A stretch of 64,000 nt of DNA from Bacillus sp. es.034 (GCF_002563655.1 NZ_PDIY01000001.1:3880001-3944000), one strand, 5' to 3'. Shown: positions 54,276 to 63,411, numbered from the stretch's first letter. Numbers and translations are program-made. Notes: generated from the letters alone by a model not told the origin.

Positions 54276-55751
54276 TCATTGGTATTCTTTTAGGCGCACC
54301 TTAACCGTTTCGAACTCTTCCTGTACTTCTTTCGCTGGAGGGTTACCCACAAAACTGAAGATCAAGATCGCGATGGTCGCGAAGATGAATCCCGGCAGGA
54401 GCTCATACACATCGAAGAGTCCTCCAGACAACTGCTTCCATACAATGACCGTTACTGCACCCGTGATCATACCTGCAAGGGCACCATTACGTGTCATGCG
54501 TTTCCAGAATAAGCTCAAGATCACGACCGGTCCAAAGGCAGCACCGAAACCAGCCCATGCATAACTGACTAACTCAAGCACTTTACTATCGCGGTCATAT
54601 CCAAGGAAAATGGCCAGGATGGCAATGACCACTACCGAAATACGACCAACCAATACTTCTTCTTTTTGGCTTGCTTCTTTTCGGAAAATGGCTTTATAGA
54701 AATCCTGAGCCAGGGCACTTGATGAAACAAGAAGCTGTGAATCCACTGTGCTCATGATCGCTGATAGAATGGCTGCAAGTAAGAAACCTGCTACCCATGG
54801 ATTGAATAATACTTGCGAGAACATGATGAACACCGTTTCTGAGTTTTCCAACGGTGAATCAGCGAAATACGCAATACCTGAGAAACCGATGAAGATGGCT
54901 CCGAATAGGGAGACGATCATCCATACCATACCAATCAAGCGTGCTTTAGGTATTTCTCTCGTTGATTTAATACCCATAAAACGTACAATGATATGAGGCT
55001 GTCCAAAATAACCCAAGCCCCATGCGAGAAGCGATACGACTGAAACAAACGTCGCTCCCGTGTAGACATTCAAGTAAGATGGATCGATGCTTGATACGGC
55101 ACTTACCGTTGCATCCCAGCCGCCAATTTCGGAAATGGCTACAACCGGAATGATGATCAAAGCAAGGAACATCAGGATCCCCTGAATGAAGTCCGTCCAG
55201 CTGGCTGCAAGGAATCCGCCAAAGAACGTATAAGACAGGATGACCCCTGCACCAACCCATAAAGCTAATCGGTAATCCATATTGAATGATTCTTCAAGTA
55301 AGATTGCTCCACCCACTAAACTCGATGAAGTGTAAAACGTAAAGAAGATCAGGATGATGATAGCAGAGAACACTCGAAGAATTTTGCTTGAATCATGAAA
55401 ACGATTTTCAAAGAAATCAGGTACTGTGATCGAATCATTCGCCACTTCCGTGTAAACCCGGAATGGCTTTGCAACGAATTGCCAATTCAAGTACGCACCT
55501 ACTGATAGACCAATCGCTAACCAGATTGATCCCATACCACTGGCATAAACGGCACCCGGCAGACCCAGCATCAACCAACCACTCATGTCGGAAGAACCTG
55601 CACTCAAGGCAGCTACACCGGCAGTCAATCGCCTGCCCCCAAGCACATAGTCGGATAAATTACTGGTTAACTTAGCTGCCATGTAACCGATAATACCCAT
55701 TCCAATTAAATAAATAATAATCGATGTTAACGTTTGAATATTAATATCCAT
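54276..55751 (-). CDS. putP: Sodium/proline symporter PutP
   Basis: A 491-residue sodium:solute symporter with 13 predicted helices. Landmarks are GGRRLTAGVAALSAGSSDMSGWLMLGLPGA near 40-65 (proline-carrier type), FGQPHIIVRFMGIKS near 255, and SAIMSTVDSQLLVSSSALAQDFYK near 330, which contains sodium-site residues. It imports proline as nutrient or osmoprotectant (PutP/OpuE group). A small co-encoded membrane protein precedes it. Confidence 0.9.
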   Translation of the reverse strand: MDINIQTLTSIIIYLIGMGIIGYMAAKLTSNLSDYVLGGRRLTAGVAALSAGSSDMSGWLMLGLPGAVYASGMGSIWLAIGLSVGAYLNWQFVAKPFRVYTEVANDSITVPDFFENRFHDSSKILRVFSAIIILIFFTFYTSSSLVGGAILLEESFNMDYRLALWVGAGVILSYTFFGGFLAASWTDFIQGILMFLALIIIPVVAISEIGGWDATVSAVSSIDPSYLNVYTGATFVSVVSLLAWGLGYFGQPHIIVRFMGIKSTREIPKARLIGMVWMIVSLFGAIFIGFSGIAYFADSPLENSETVFIMFSQVLFNPWVAGFLLAAILSAIMSTVDSQLLVSSSALAQDFYKAIFRKEASQKEEVLVGRISVVVIAILAIFLGYDRDSKVLELVSYAWAGFGAAFGPVVILSLFWKRMTRNGALAGMITGAVTVIVWKQLSGGLFDVYELLPGFIFATIAILIFSFVGNPPAKEVQEEFETVKVRLKEYQ

Positions 55752-55754
55752 AAT

Positions 55755-55862
55755 CTACTCCTTTGTTTTTTCTGTAAATAAAGTAATGATTGATAAAATG
55801 ATCAATGTTGGCATCGGAATTAATAACCATAACCAGGTTCCCAATGTTAATTCTTCACCCAT
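55755..55862 (-). CDS. Small membrane protein co-encoded with putP (symporter small accessory type)
   Basis: A 35-residue protein, MGEELTLGTWLWLLIPM then a hydrophobic helix ending FTEKTKE. GGAGGAGGTACG lies 6 nt before the ATG, and its stop is 4 bp before the putP start, so it is part of the same unit. Sodium symporters in Bacillus often have such one-helix partners. Function is inferred from position. Confidence 0.75.
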   Translation of the reverse strand: MGEELTLGTWLWLLIPMPTLIILSIITLFTEKTKE

Positions 55863-55887
55863 ATCACGTACCTCCTCCTTATGCATT

Positions 55888-55910
55888 TAAGTGTATTTTT
55901 TATACACTTA
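55888..55910. promoter_or_regulatory. Perfect 9-bp inverted repeat upstream of the putP unit
   Basis: TAAGTGTAT (55888-55896) and ATACACTTA (55902-55910) flank five T residues. It ends 8 bp upstream of the accessory-protein RBS. This looks like a repressor operator; the plus-strand T-run could also make it a weak terminator for nothing in particular. Confidence 0.5.
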
Positions 55911-56125
55911 TTTTTTCAATGTTCATTTCCCGGCTGTTATAGACACAAGAATTATCATACCATAAACGAGAATTTTTTAAAGTCATCTGCTCCTTACAGG
56001 GATAAATACATGAATAAATATACGTTAATATTCGATATATTTGTCTTATATCAAATATTACTCAATATTTATTCACAAAAAATTATTTTAATTTATTGAA
56101 AAACAGTACTTTTTTCTCACCCTAA

Positions 56126-56689
56126 TCAAAATAACGTACCAAGCAGATACGCTTTATTCATAGTTTTTTCATAATCGAATTTTTTATCCCTGTCCATTGT
56201 GTCAAAAAAGATCTCCACTTCCTTGTCAATGACTCCCATCTTTTCTGAAATTCCCTTTATTAGTTGATGTCTCAATGATTCATCATGACCATTAGAAATA
56301 AACTCCTCTTTCGTTTCACCTGCGAGCCCGACCCAAAGAACCTTCTGAGGATTGACTTGAGTGAATGCCGGATATGTAAAGACTCGATCAATATACCCTT
56401 TCATGATAGCTGGTAAACCATACCACCAGATAGGGAACACAAAGATCAAGGCGTCATACCGCTTTAATTTCTTCCTTTCCTTCTCAACAATATAGGAGGG
56501 TTTCCCTTTCGCAGGGTTTTCCCACTCTTCTTCACCCTTTTCATCAAGCAGGGGATTGAATTCCTCCCTGTACAAATCTAAAATGGATGACTTATATTCT
56601 TTGTCATGCAGACCTTTCTGAATATGCTTTGTAATGGAAAACGTGAGGGAATTCGTTCGCGGATGGGCAACAATCATCAGTACTTTCAA
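56126..56689 (-). CDS. NAD(P)H:quinone oxidoreductase / flavodoxin-fold reductase
   Basis: A 187-residue flavodoxin-fold protein of the Flavodoxin_2 group. It has VLMIVAHPRTNSLTF at the FMN phosphate site, LIFVFPIWWYGLPAIMKGYIDRVF near residue 80, and GLAGETKEEF near 125. It should reduce quinones or related compounds with NAD(P)H. TTG at 56689 lies 9 nt after AAGGAG; no ATG fits. It is monocistronic. Confidence 0.83.
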   Translation of the reverse strand: MKVLMIVAHPRTNSLTFSITKHIQKGLHDKEYKSSILDLYREEFNPLLDEKGEEEWENPAKGKPSYIVEKERKKLKRYDALIFVFPIWWYGLPAIMKGYIDRVFTYPAFTQVNPQKVLWVGLAGETKEEFISNGHDESLRHQLIKGISEKMGVIDKEVEIFFDTMDRDKKFDYEKTMNKAYLLGTLF

Positions 56690-56839
56690 GAAAAACAACT
56701 CCTTAAATAGACTTCAGTGATTACTGTGCGGCTTTCATTATTCAGGATAACATACCCGATTTCTCACCAAGTCCGTCTCCTTTAATTTGTCGAATGTGCA
56801 TGTAGAACATACATACCCAATACGACCCGCTCCTTTTTA

Positions 56840-56879
56840 CAAAAAAAAGATGAAATCGAGTTGATTTCACCTTTTTTTC
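56840..56879. terminator. Bidirectional terminator
   Basis: GATGAAATC pairs imperfectly with GATTTCAC, with A- and T-runs of at least seven on either side. It lies downstream of the SDF symporter gene. Confidence 0.7.
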
Positions 56880-56904
56880 TTGCCACATGACGATGAGTGG
56901 ACGT

Positions 56905-58149
56905 TTATGATTCGCCCCTTTGGATCTTAATGGTCCGTTTTTTCTCTGACTCGGATACAAACAGGGCACATGCAGCATCACCAGAGATATTAATGGATGT
57001 GCGCGCCATATCCAACAGACGGTCAATTCCAAGGATCAAACCGATCCCTTCGACAGGAAGATTGACACTGCTTAAGACCATGGCCAGGAGAATTAACCCG
57101 ACTCCCGGTACACCTGCTGTACCGATACTTGCAAGTACAGCCGTGAGGACGACGGTAATCAGCTGTTCCATGGATAAATCCACATTGTATACCTGAGAGA
57201 TGAACACCGTGGCCACCCCTTGCATGATGGCCGTACCATCCATGTTAATCGTGGCTCCCAGGGGCTGTACGAAGGAGCTGACCGACTTTGAGACACCCAG
57301 TCGCTGCTGGGCAACGTCCATTGAAATCGGGAGGGTCGCATTACTGCTGGATGTACTGAACCCGACACTCATGGCAGGACTGAAATTCTTAAAGAACCAA
57401 ATCGGGTTTTTCTTTGCGAGTAAGAAAATCGTACCGCCGTACGTAATCATTGCATGAACAAGTAAAGCCGCCAATACGACTACAAAATAAAGCCACATTG
57501 CTTTCAGGGCACTTGAACCCTGACTTCCGATTGCCGAAGCAATCAATCCAAATGTTCCGTATGGAGCAAATTTCATCACAAGGGTCACGAGATACATCAT
57601 CAGGTCGTTTCCTTGCTCCACAAGTTTAAGGATTCCTTTCGTCTTATCACCCAGAGCCGTCAATCCAAATCCGATGAAGATGGCAAATGCGATGATCTGG
57701 AGCATATTGCCCTCGGTCATGGCCGTTAAAGGGTTTTTAGGGATGATGTTCATAAGTGTTTCGCCTACAGGAGGGGCCTTTTCTGTTTTAAAGCCCTCTG
57801 ATTGGGAGGCATCGATTCCCTCTACCAATCCAGGATCGATGATGTATGCCAGAGTCAAACCGATCACAATGGCGATACAGGTAGTCAGTAAAAAGTAAAC
57901 GATCGTCTTCAATCCGATTCTTCCAAGCTTCTTCGGGTCTCCTAATCCTGCCGATCCAAGGACGATGGAAAGAAAAACGATCGGCACGACAAGCATACTG
58001 ATCAAGTTGAGGAAAATCTTGCCCAGAGGTGTGAACAGATAAGGATCTAATATATCGAATAAATCTTTTGCAAATATGTTCAGAATCAATCCTACTACGG
58101 CCCCTAATATCAAGGCTGTAATAATCTTTGTTGTCAAATTAAATTTCAT
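56905..58149 (-). CDS. Dicarboxylate/amino acid:cation symporter (SDF family)
   Basis: A 414-residue protein with eight helices and two re-entrant loops. The family hallmarks are FSTSSSNATLPISM near residue 275 (first hairpin), GATINMDGTAIMQG near 305 (substrate/cation site), and GTAGVPGVGLILLAMVL near 345. It takes up glutamate/aspartate or C4-dicarboxylates with Na+ or H+. Which substrate cannot be told. GGGAGGTAC precedes the ATG. Confidence 0.9.
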   Translation of the reverse strand: MKFNLTTKIITALILGAVVGLILNIFAKDLFDILDPYLFTPLGKIFLNLISMLVVPIVFLSIVLGSAGLGDPKKLGRIGLKTIVYFLLTTCIAIVIGLTLAYIIDPGLVEGIDASQSEGFKTEKAPPVGETLMNIIPKNPLTAMTEGNMLQIIAFAIFIGFGLTALGDKTKGILKLVEQGNDLMMYLVTLVMKFAPYGTFGLIASAIGSQGSSALKAMWLYFVVVLAALLVHAMITYGGTIFLLAKKNPIWFFKNFSPAMSVGFSTSSSNATLPISMDVAQQRLGVSKSVSSFVQPLGATINMDGTAIMQGVATVFISQVYNVDLSMEQLITVVLTAVLASIGTAGVPGVGLILLAMVLSSVNLPVEGIGLILGIDRLLDMARTSINISGDAACALFVSESEKKRTIKIQRGES

Positions 58150-58521
58150 AGATGTACCTCCCTATAATTCTCCAAATAGTATAAAGATATTACCCTCATA
58201 TCATTTTTATAAAACCAAAAATATTTAGAACTTTTAACGAATGAATTTCTCTTTTGTCATCCCCCGGCTGCCTTGTTCGTTCAAGAACTTCATTCTCCTT
58301 TCCCCATTATACTGATTTTTTATAAAATGAAAGAAGGTTAACAGAGATTCACATCAAATTTACTAGTTTTACGGATTGGGTTTTCATAATTTCAGGCAGT
58401 TCAATGAATCCATTCTACTAAGAAAACCCTTCCAAAAATTTCTTTTCGCATTTCATGGATTATCTTTTACGTGATTGGGTAAATAGTAATAACAGCATGA
58501 AATAGAAAGGAACATACGATT
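58150..58521. other. Intergenic region without recognised features
   Basis: A 372-bp AT-rich divergent gap. GGGTAA at 58477 recalls a sigma-B -10, but no GTTT-type -35 is in place. The RBS AGAAAGGAAC for the next gene lies at 58504-58513. I see no gene or RNA. Confidence 0.5.
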
Positions 58522-58950
58522 ATGAATAAAACCGTCTATTTTCTTTCAAGTAGTCAACAGCGCAGCTTGATGGCTGAGGGCTGGGCAGAGAAGCTCGAAG
58601 TGTCGGATTGGTCATTTAAAAGTGCCGGATGGGTTGCTGACAGTCGTGCTGAATTCAGCGTTCTGGCAATGAAGGAATTATGTATTGATATCAGTTCATT
58701 TCCTCTTTCCCGCATTGAAATGAAGGAACTTGGCGAGGCCTCGGTTATCGTTGCGATTCAGGATACAGAGTATGATGATAAGATGGAACTCCCCTCTGAA
58801 TTAGAAGAAAAAGTCATCTATTGGAATTTACCGAATCCACGAAAGCGGTCTGCGACATTGATTGAAGAATGGGTACACTATCAGGAAATTTGTGACGAAA
58901 TTGCTATGCGGGTAAAGGATTTGGAACATTTACTTCCACAATTACATTAA
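58522..58950 (+). CDS. ArsC/low-molecular-weight phosphatase-like protein lacking catalytic cysteines
   Basis: A 142-residue protein clearly built on arsenate reductase ArsC: YFLSSSQQRSLMAEGWAEKL replaces YFLCTGNSCRSQMAEGWA, then FKSAGW, MKELCIDISSF and WNLPNPRKRS. The catalytic Cys10 is Ser, the CX5R phosphate loop is one residue shorter, and the two redox cysteines near position 82-89 are absent (VAIQDTEYDDKMELP). The fold is kept and the frame is intact, so it may be a binding protein rather than a decayed enzyme. It stands alone, with its own RBS and terminator. Confidence 0.8.
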   Translation: MNKTVYFLSSSQQRSLMAEGWAEKLEVSDWSFKSAGWVADSRAEFSVLAMKELCIDISSFPLSRIEMKELGEASVIVAIQDTEYDDKMELPSELEEKVIYWNLPNPRKRSATLIEEWVHYQEICDEIAMRVKDLEHLLPQLH

Positions 58951-58951
58951 G

Positions 58952-58998
58952 AGGACTGATTACAACAGAACGTTTCATGTAATCAGTCCCTTTTTTTT
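58952..58998 (+). terminator. Terminator of the ArsC-like gene
   Basis: GGACTGATTACA pairs with TGTAATCAGTCC and is followed by CTTTTTTTT. Confidence 0.92.
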
Positions 58999-60025
58999 AC
59001 GTAAAATACTCAAGCTTTGCTTTCGGGAAATGCTTCTCCATATAAGCATACAGATGATCTTTGATTTCCTGCTCTTCATCCTTCTGGTAAATATACTTAC
59101 CGATTCCGTATTTCCCCCATTTGTATCGACGTTCTTCTTCATTTAATTCAAGCTTCGTCATCGGGTAATTCTTCTCGATCACCCTTTTAGCCGGCTTCGT
59201 AAAACGGTGCTGGATAAATTCGAATGTTAAATCCTTCTTTGCTTCTTCAGGAAGGTGGGCTTCAAGGTGTTCGAACATTTGCTTATACCCTTCCTGCCAT
59301 CCTTCATGTATATAGATGGGCGCCACGATAAAACCCAATGGATACCCTGCCCTGGCCACCTTACCGGCTGCTTCCAACCTTTTATCCAACGGGGATGTAC
59401 CCGGTTCAAAATTCTTGATGACATAGTCTGCGTTGATGCTGAAGCGGAATCTTGTCTTCCCATTGTGTCTCGCATCCAGCAAATGATCAACGTGATGAAA
59501 TTTGGTTACGAAGCGTAACTTCCCATACTCCGATTCACCAAAATGCTCAATCGCGCGCTTTAGCGTATGGGTGAGATGGTCTACGCCGACGATATCAGAC
59601 GTACAAGCTGCTTCAAAACGCGTGAAATCAGGTGCCCTTTCCTCTATATACCGATCTGCCGCCTCAAATATTTCATCTACATTCACGTACGTGCGAATAT
59701 AGGGTTTACTGCCCATCGTGGTTTGAAGATAGCAATAATGGCAGTGACCCATACACCCTGTCGCAAACGGGATGGCATACTCTGCTGACGGCTTGGAGGT
59801 ATCGAACTTCAACGTTTTCCGCACGCCTACCACTAACGTTGATTTGGCAATCCTGTATTTTTGAAAATGATTATCCCCAGGCAGATTTCGCACCTGATTG
59901 TGGGAAGTGGTATATCGAATTTCAACATCCATCTTCTCAAACTTTTCCTTTAATTGCTTCCCTAATGGGTAATCCAGTGCATTAGGTTCAAAATAGACCA
60001 ATTGAGGCACGAACGGTTTCACCAT
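58997..60025 (-). CDS. splB: Spore photoproduct lyase SplB
   Basis: A 342-residue radical SAM enzyme that repairs the thymine dimer (spore photoproduct) formed by UV in spores. The cluster cysteines are Cys91, Cys95 and Cys98 (CMGHCHYC), and the hydrogen-donor Cys141 lies in EAACTSDIVGVD, all at the family positions. It follows splA by 12 bp. It should compensate in spores for the broken photolyase, though it repairs a different lesion. Confidence 0.95.
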   Translation of the reverse strand: MVKPFVPQLVYFEPNALDYPLGKQLKEKFEKMDVEIRYTTSHNQVRNLPGDNHFQKYRIAKSTLVVGVRKTLKFDTSKPSAEYAIPFATGCMGHCHYCYLQTTMGSKPYIRTYVNVDEIFEAADRYIEERAPDFTRFEAACTSDIVGVDHLTHTLKRAIEHFGESEYGKLRFVTKFHHVDHLLDARHNGKTRFRFSINADYVIKNFEPGTSPLDKRLEAAGKVARAGYPLGFIVAPIYIHEGWQEGYKQMFEHLEAHLPEEAKKDLTFEFIQHRFTKPAKRVIEKNYPMTKLELNEEERRYKWGKYGIGKYIYQKDEEQEIKDHLYAYMEKHFPKAKLEYFT

Positions 60026-60037
60026 ATTCTTTCCCTC

Positions 60038-60283
60038 CTATAGGTCTCCAAATGATTGTGAATAAGCCTCTTCTGCTTCTGCTTCTGTAGAATAGACGGC
60101 TACTTCATGTGTTAACGGATAATAGGTTTCATAAAGAAATAATGCTAATTCGGTTGGGTTTTCCGGATCGTGCACAACCGCTGCTTCCTGTATATTGGCT
60201 ACACTTTGCGTATGTGGGTTGCGGTAAATCACGTATACAACATCGCCAGCTTGATATGGCGTATAGTGATCGTTCAATTCCAT
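60038..60283 (-). CDS. splA: SplA, regulator of splB
   Basis: An 81-residue protein: YQAGDVVYVIYRNPHTQSVA, then EAAVVHDPENPTELALFLYETYYPL, the sequence type of SplA, a negative regulator of splB transcription with a TRAP-like fold. The ATG at 60283 lies 6 nt after AAAGGTG; the GTG at 60292 is inside the RBS. Confidence 0.9.
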   Translation of the reverse strand: MELNDHYTPYQAGDVVYVIYRNPHTQSVANIQEAAVVHDPENPTELALFLYETYYPLTHEVAVYSTEAEAEEAYSQSFGDL

Positions 60284-60340
60284 TTTTCTCACCTTTTCCT
60301 ATCATTCATTACGTTCATTTTCTGTCAATACAGATCGAAA

Positions 60341-60371
60341 TATGATGGTAAAAGATGTTTAATTAGCATGC
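60341..60371 (-). promoter_or_regulatory. Candidate sigma-G promoter of splAB
   Basis: On the minus strand GCATG (60371-60367) and CATCATA (60347-60341) are separated by 19 bp, one more than ideal. B. subtilis splAB is a sigma-G operon, which supports the reading. Confidence 0.4.
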
Positions 60372-60374
60372 AGG

Positions 60375-60422
60375 TAAAAAAAAAGAAAACTCCTCCCTCA
60401 AATTTGCGGGAGAAGTTTTCGC
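60375..60422 (-). terminator. Terminator of the thiamine-precursor transport operon
   Basis: On the minus strand GAAAACTTCTCCC pairs with GGGAGGAGTTTTC and is followed by nine T residues. Confidence 0.9.
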
Positions 60423-60441
60423 TGCGAACAGGTCGAATGGA

Positions 60442-61179
60442 TTACACATACTGAGACAATTCTTCAAAAATATCCGTTTTCCATTTCAGGAACTCTTCGG
60501 TCAGAAGGATTTCTTTGTCACGCGGCCGCGGGAATGGTACCTTGAACTCCTTTTGCACACGTGCAGGCCTGGTCGATAACACTATGATACGATCAGACAA
60601 GAAGAGGGCTTCGTCGATATTATGGGTGACAAACAGGACCGAACTTAAGTCTTCCTCCCATATGGAAAGGAGCCACCTCTGCATGTCCAATCGCGTAAAT
60701 TCGTCAAGGGCTGAAAATGGTTCATCCAGGCATAAAAAGGATTGGGGACTGACCAGTGCACGTATAAATGCGACGCGCTGTTTCATCCCCCCTGAAAGAT
60801 CTTCAGGGTAAGCGTCCTCATAGCCCTTCAAACCGGCCCGCTCAATCATCCCCATTGCCATTTCCTTATCCCTCTTTCCGTGCAACTCCTGACCAAGCAT
60901 TACATTCTCGATCACCGTCCTCCACGGTAAGAGGGACGGACTTTGTGGCATATAGCTGATGGACCCTCTACGACCATTTATCGACTCTCCATCGAGCTTA
61001 ATATCTCCTGAATCCGGTGCGAATAATCCACCGATCACGTGAAATAACGTACTTTTCCCACTTCCTGAAGGGCCAAGGATGGAAACGAATTCACCTTCCC
61101 CTACTTGAATGGAAAGATCATCGAGAATCAATTCACCATCAAAGGATTTGGACATATTTTGGATCGATAACGTCGTCAT
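60442..61179 (-). CDS. thiZ: Pyrimidine/thiamine-precursor ABC importer ATPase ThiZ
   Basis: A 245-residue SsuB/TauB-type ATPase with GPSGSGKST, LSGGMKQRVAFIRAL and FLCLDEPFSALDE. It is the last gene of a four-gene operon under a TPP riboswitch, with permease, binding protein and a DUF77 protein. The riboswitch indicates transport of a thiamine precursor such as formylaminopyrimidine, as for ThiXYZ. Confidence 0.86.
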   Translation of the reverse strand: MTTLSIQNMSKSFDGELILDDLSIQVGEGEFVSILGPSGSGKSTLFHVIGGLFAPDSGDIKLDGESINGRRGSISYMPQSPSLLPWRTVIENVMLGQELHGKRDKEMAMGMIERAGLKGYEDAYPEDLSGGMKQRVAFIRALVSPQSFLCLDEPFSALDEFTRLDMQRWLLSIWEEDLSSVLFVTHNIDEALFLSDRIIVLSTRPARVQKEFKVPFPRPRDKEILLTEEFLKWKTDIFEELSQYV

Positions 61180-61180
61180 G

Positions 61181-61942
61181 TTATTTGTCCTCCTTTCGAT
61201 TCCACTTCACCATGATTTTTTCTAATAGTACGATGAGTCCAAAGAACAACAGGCTGAGGAGCATGATCATGAAAATGGCGACAAAAACCCTGTCGGTCCT
61301 GAAGGAAGAGGATGCAAGTGTCATATAGACGCCAATTCCTTTTTGAGCCCCCAGCCACTCCGAAATGACCGCACCCATCACACTATAGGTCGCGGAAATT
61401 TTCAAACCGGAGAAGATGGAGGGCAATGCATGGGGCCACTCCACTTTCCGGAAAATCTGTCCTTTGGTTGCACCGGACATTTTCATATAAAGAATGTACT
61501 CTCCATTTGTCTGCCTGAATCCTTCCATCGCCGAAACCGCCACAGGAAAGAAACAAATCAAGGTAATGACGATGATTTTGGGCAGGAGTCCGAATCCGAA
61601 CCAAATGACAAGGAGAGGGGCCAAGACAATGATGGGTATATTCTGAGACAGGATCATGAGGGGATAGACCGCTTCCCTTACCTTAGGGAGGAGATGCAGT
61701 ACCACCGCTGTCCCGAGCCCGATTGAACAGCCAATCGCAAACCCTGCGATCGTCAGAAATGCCGTTGATGAGAAATGCCCCTTGAACTCGGACCACGAAG
61801 CGATTCCTTCTTCCCATATCTCTGAAGGTGATGGCATCAGCCAGGCTGGCACTTCAAATAGTTTAATGGCCACTTCCCAAATGATGAATAAAAGGATGAG
61901 GACCAAGAAGGGTCTCCATCCTTTTGAAATCCAAGTTCTCAT
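61181..61942 (-). CDS. thiX: Pyrimidine/thiamine-precursor ABC importer permease ThiX
   Basis: A 253-residue permease with six helices. The EAA-type ATPase contact is EGFRQTNGEYILYMKMSGA near residue 160, and LKISATYSVMGAVISEWLGAQKGIGVYM follows, typical of SsuC/TauC permeases. Its start overlaps the DUF77 gene by 4 bp and its end is 1 bp from thiZ. Confidence 0.86.
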   Translation of the reverse strand: MRTWISKGWRPFLVLILLFIIWEVAIKLFEVPAWLMPSPSEIWEEGIASWSEFKGHFSSTAFLTIAGFAIGCSIGLGTAVVLHLLPKVREAVYPLMILSQNIPIIVLAPLLVIWFGFGLLPKIIVITLICFFPVAVSAMEGFRQTNGEYILYMKMSGATKGQIFRKVEWPHALPSIFSGLKISATYSVMGAVISEWLGAQKGIGVYMTLASSSFRTDRVFVAIFMIMLLSLLFFGLIVLLEKIMVKWNRKEDK

Positions 61943-62232
61943 CCTTTATATTTCTCCGTTAAATCGTTCATTTCGATCCCATCCGGCTGGTATAATACTT
62001 TGATCTGTGAAATGACGTTTTTGCTTCCTATTTCAATCATCCGTTCATTCATCTGTTCAATCACCTTGAATAATTGTGACAGATCCCCCTCCATCGTCGT
62101 TTCCAACGGATGGACTTCATATCGTACTCCCGATTTTTCAATGATTGCGATCGCTTCATCCACATACGGAATCACATCTTCACCGTTCTTTGTCTTCGGG
62201 ATGATTTGTATACTTACAAGTGCGTTCCCCAT
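61939..62232 (-). CDS. Thiamine-binding DUF77 (MTH1187/YkoF-like) protein
   Basis: A 97-residue ferredoxin-fold protein: ALVSIQIIPKTKNGEDVIPYVDEAI, then VRYEVHPLETTMEGDLSQLF. DUF77/YkoF proteins bind thiamine or its pyrimidine half and often sit in ThiXYZ operons. The ATG at 62232 lies 6 nt after AGAGGTG; a GTG at 62241 is within that RBS. Confidence 0.85.
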   Translation of the reverse strand: MGNALVSIQIIPKTKNGEDVIPYVDEAIAIIEKSGVRYEVHPLETTMEGDLSQLFKVIEQMNERMIEIGSKNVISQIKVLYQPDGIEMNDLTEKYKG

Positions 62233-62244
62233 TTTGTTCACCTC

Positions 62245-63231
62245 TTATTTTGGTAAGAATTCGTTCGTGAATGCTTTCTTGCTTTCGAGTTTCTTATCTA
62301 ATAAACCATTTTCATACATCCATGACGCATAGTTTTCCCAGACTTCCAGTTTCTGCTCTCCCCAACGGTCAGCATCATCTTTATATTTGGGTGCGAGCCA
62401 TTCCTGACTCTTCATGACTAATTCTTTATCAAGATCTGGAGCTGCATCTAATAGAATCTCCCCCGCTTCTTTCGGGTTGTCTATCGTGTATTGATACCCT
62501 TTGGAAGCTGCTGCCATGAATGACTTGACCGTTTCAGGATCTGAATCGATCATTTTTTCATTTGTTGTGAGGACTGGCGTGTAGTAATCCAGTTTATCTG
62601 AATAATCCTTGACATACATCATGTTCAACTCTTCACCGCGGAGTTCAGCTTCAATTCCTGTCCATCCATAATAAATCCAGGCAAAGTCTACGTCGCGGTT
62701 AACGGCAGTAAAGAAATCGGTGTCTCCCATGTTGATGAAATTCACTTTTTCCACATCCGCGTTCTCTTGCTTCATGATTGAATCCATAACGGCTTTTTCC
62801 ACGGGTGACCCCCAGCCGCCATAGCTTTTCCCTTCGAAATCCTTTGGTTTTGTAATACCCTTACTCTTCGGGGAAGCAAACCCCGACGTATTATGCTGAA
62901 TGATGGCAGCTATGGATACGATGGGTACATCCTGGACCCTCGCTTGAGTGACACCTTCCTGATATCCAACTCCGAACTCGGCTTTCCCCGATGCTACGAG
63001 CTGATCGGCACCCGCTTCCCCGGGAAGGATGATGTCTACATCCAGACCCTGATCCTTGAAGTAGCCTTTTTCTTTCGCTACATATAATCCCGTGTGGTTG
63101 GTGTTCGGTGTCCAGTCGAGTACGACATTTACTTTTTTAAGATGGTCCTTCTTCTCATCGGCTGCATCCTCTCCACCGTTACAGGCGGATAAAAGAAGTA
63201 CAGAGCAGATGAGGAATATCCATTTTTTCAT
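62245..63231 (-). CDS. thiY: Thiamine-precursor ABC importer binding lipoprotein ThiY
   Basis: A 328-residue lipoprotein with lipobox LSAC at about residue 16. The NMT1/THI5-like domain includes VNVVLDWTPNTNHTGLYVAKEKGYF, GVGYQEGVTQARVQDVPIVSI, and YGGWGSP. These are the pyrimidine-binding family hallmarks. The ATG at 63231 follows AAGGAGGA. It is the first gene after the TPP riboswitch. Confidence 0.9.
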   Translation of the reverse strand: MKKWIFLICSVLLLSACNGGEDAADEKKDHLKKVNVVLDWTPNTNHTGLYVAKEKGYFKDQGLDVDIILPGEAGADQLVASGKAEFGVGYQEGVTQARVQDVPIVSIAAIIQHNTSGFASPKSKGITKPKDFEGKSYGGWGSPVEKAVMDSIMKQENADVEKVNFINMGDTDFFTAVNRDVDFAWIYYGWTGIEAELRGEELNMMYVKDYSDKLDYYTPVLTTNEKMIDSDPETVKSFMAAASKGYQYTIDNPKEAGEILLDAAPDLDKELVMKSQEWLAPKYKDDADRWGEQKLEVWENYASWMYENGLLDKKLESKKAFTNEFLPK

Positions 63232-63346
63232 GGTGATTCCTCCTTCGATCTTTTGCGGTCGTAACGTTTCATTCCTATATTCTTCGCTTATTCTGGAAAA
63301 TGAATGTAAACCAATGGCAGTTGAAGCGCAAAGTACGGGATACCAC

Positions 63347-63386
63347 AAAAAAACGCCCCAAGCTTCAGCCGTAGGACGCATCGTTA
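63347..63386 (-). terminator. Riboswitch-controlled terminator
   Basis: On the minus strand a GC-rich hairpin (GCGTCC with GGGGCGT, one bulge) ends in TTTTTTT, 26 nt after the TPP aptamer and 115 nt before thiY. It is the likely expression platform. Confidence 0.68.
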
Positions 63387-63411
63387 AACAAGTTATGTAT
63401 CGTTTAAGAGA

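Noticed and set aside
58457-58482. Sigma-B promoter before the ArsC-like gene
   Set aside because: GGGTAA is present but there is no GTTT-type -35 at the right distance.
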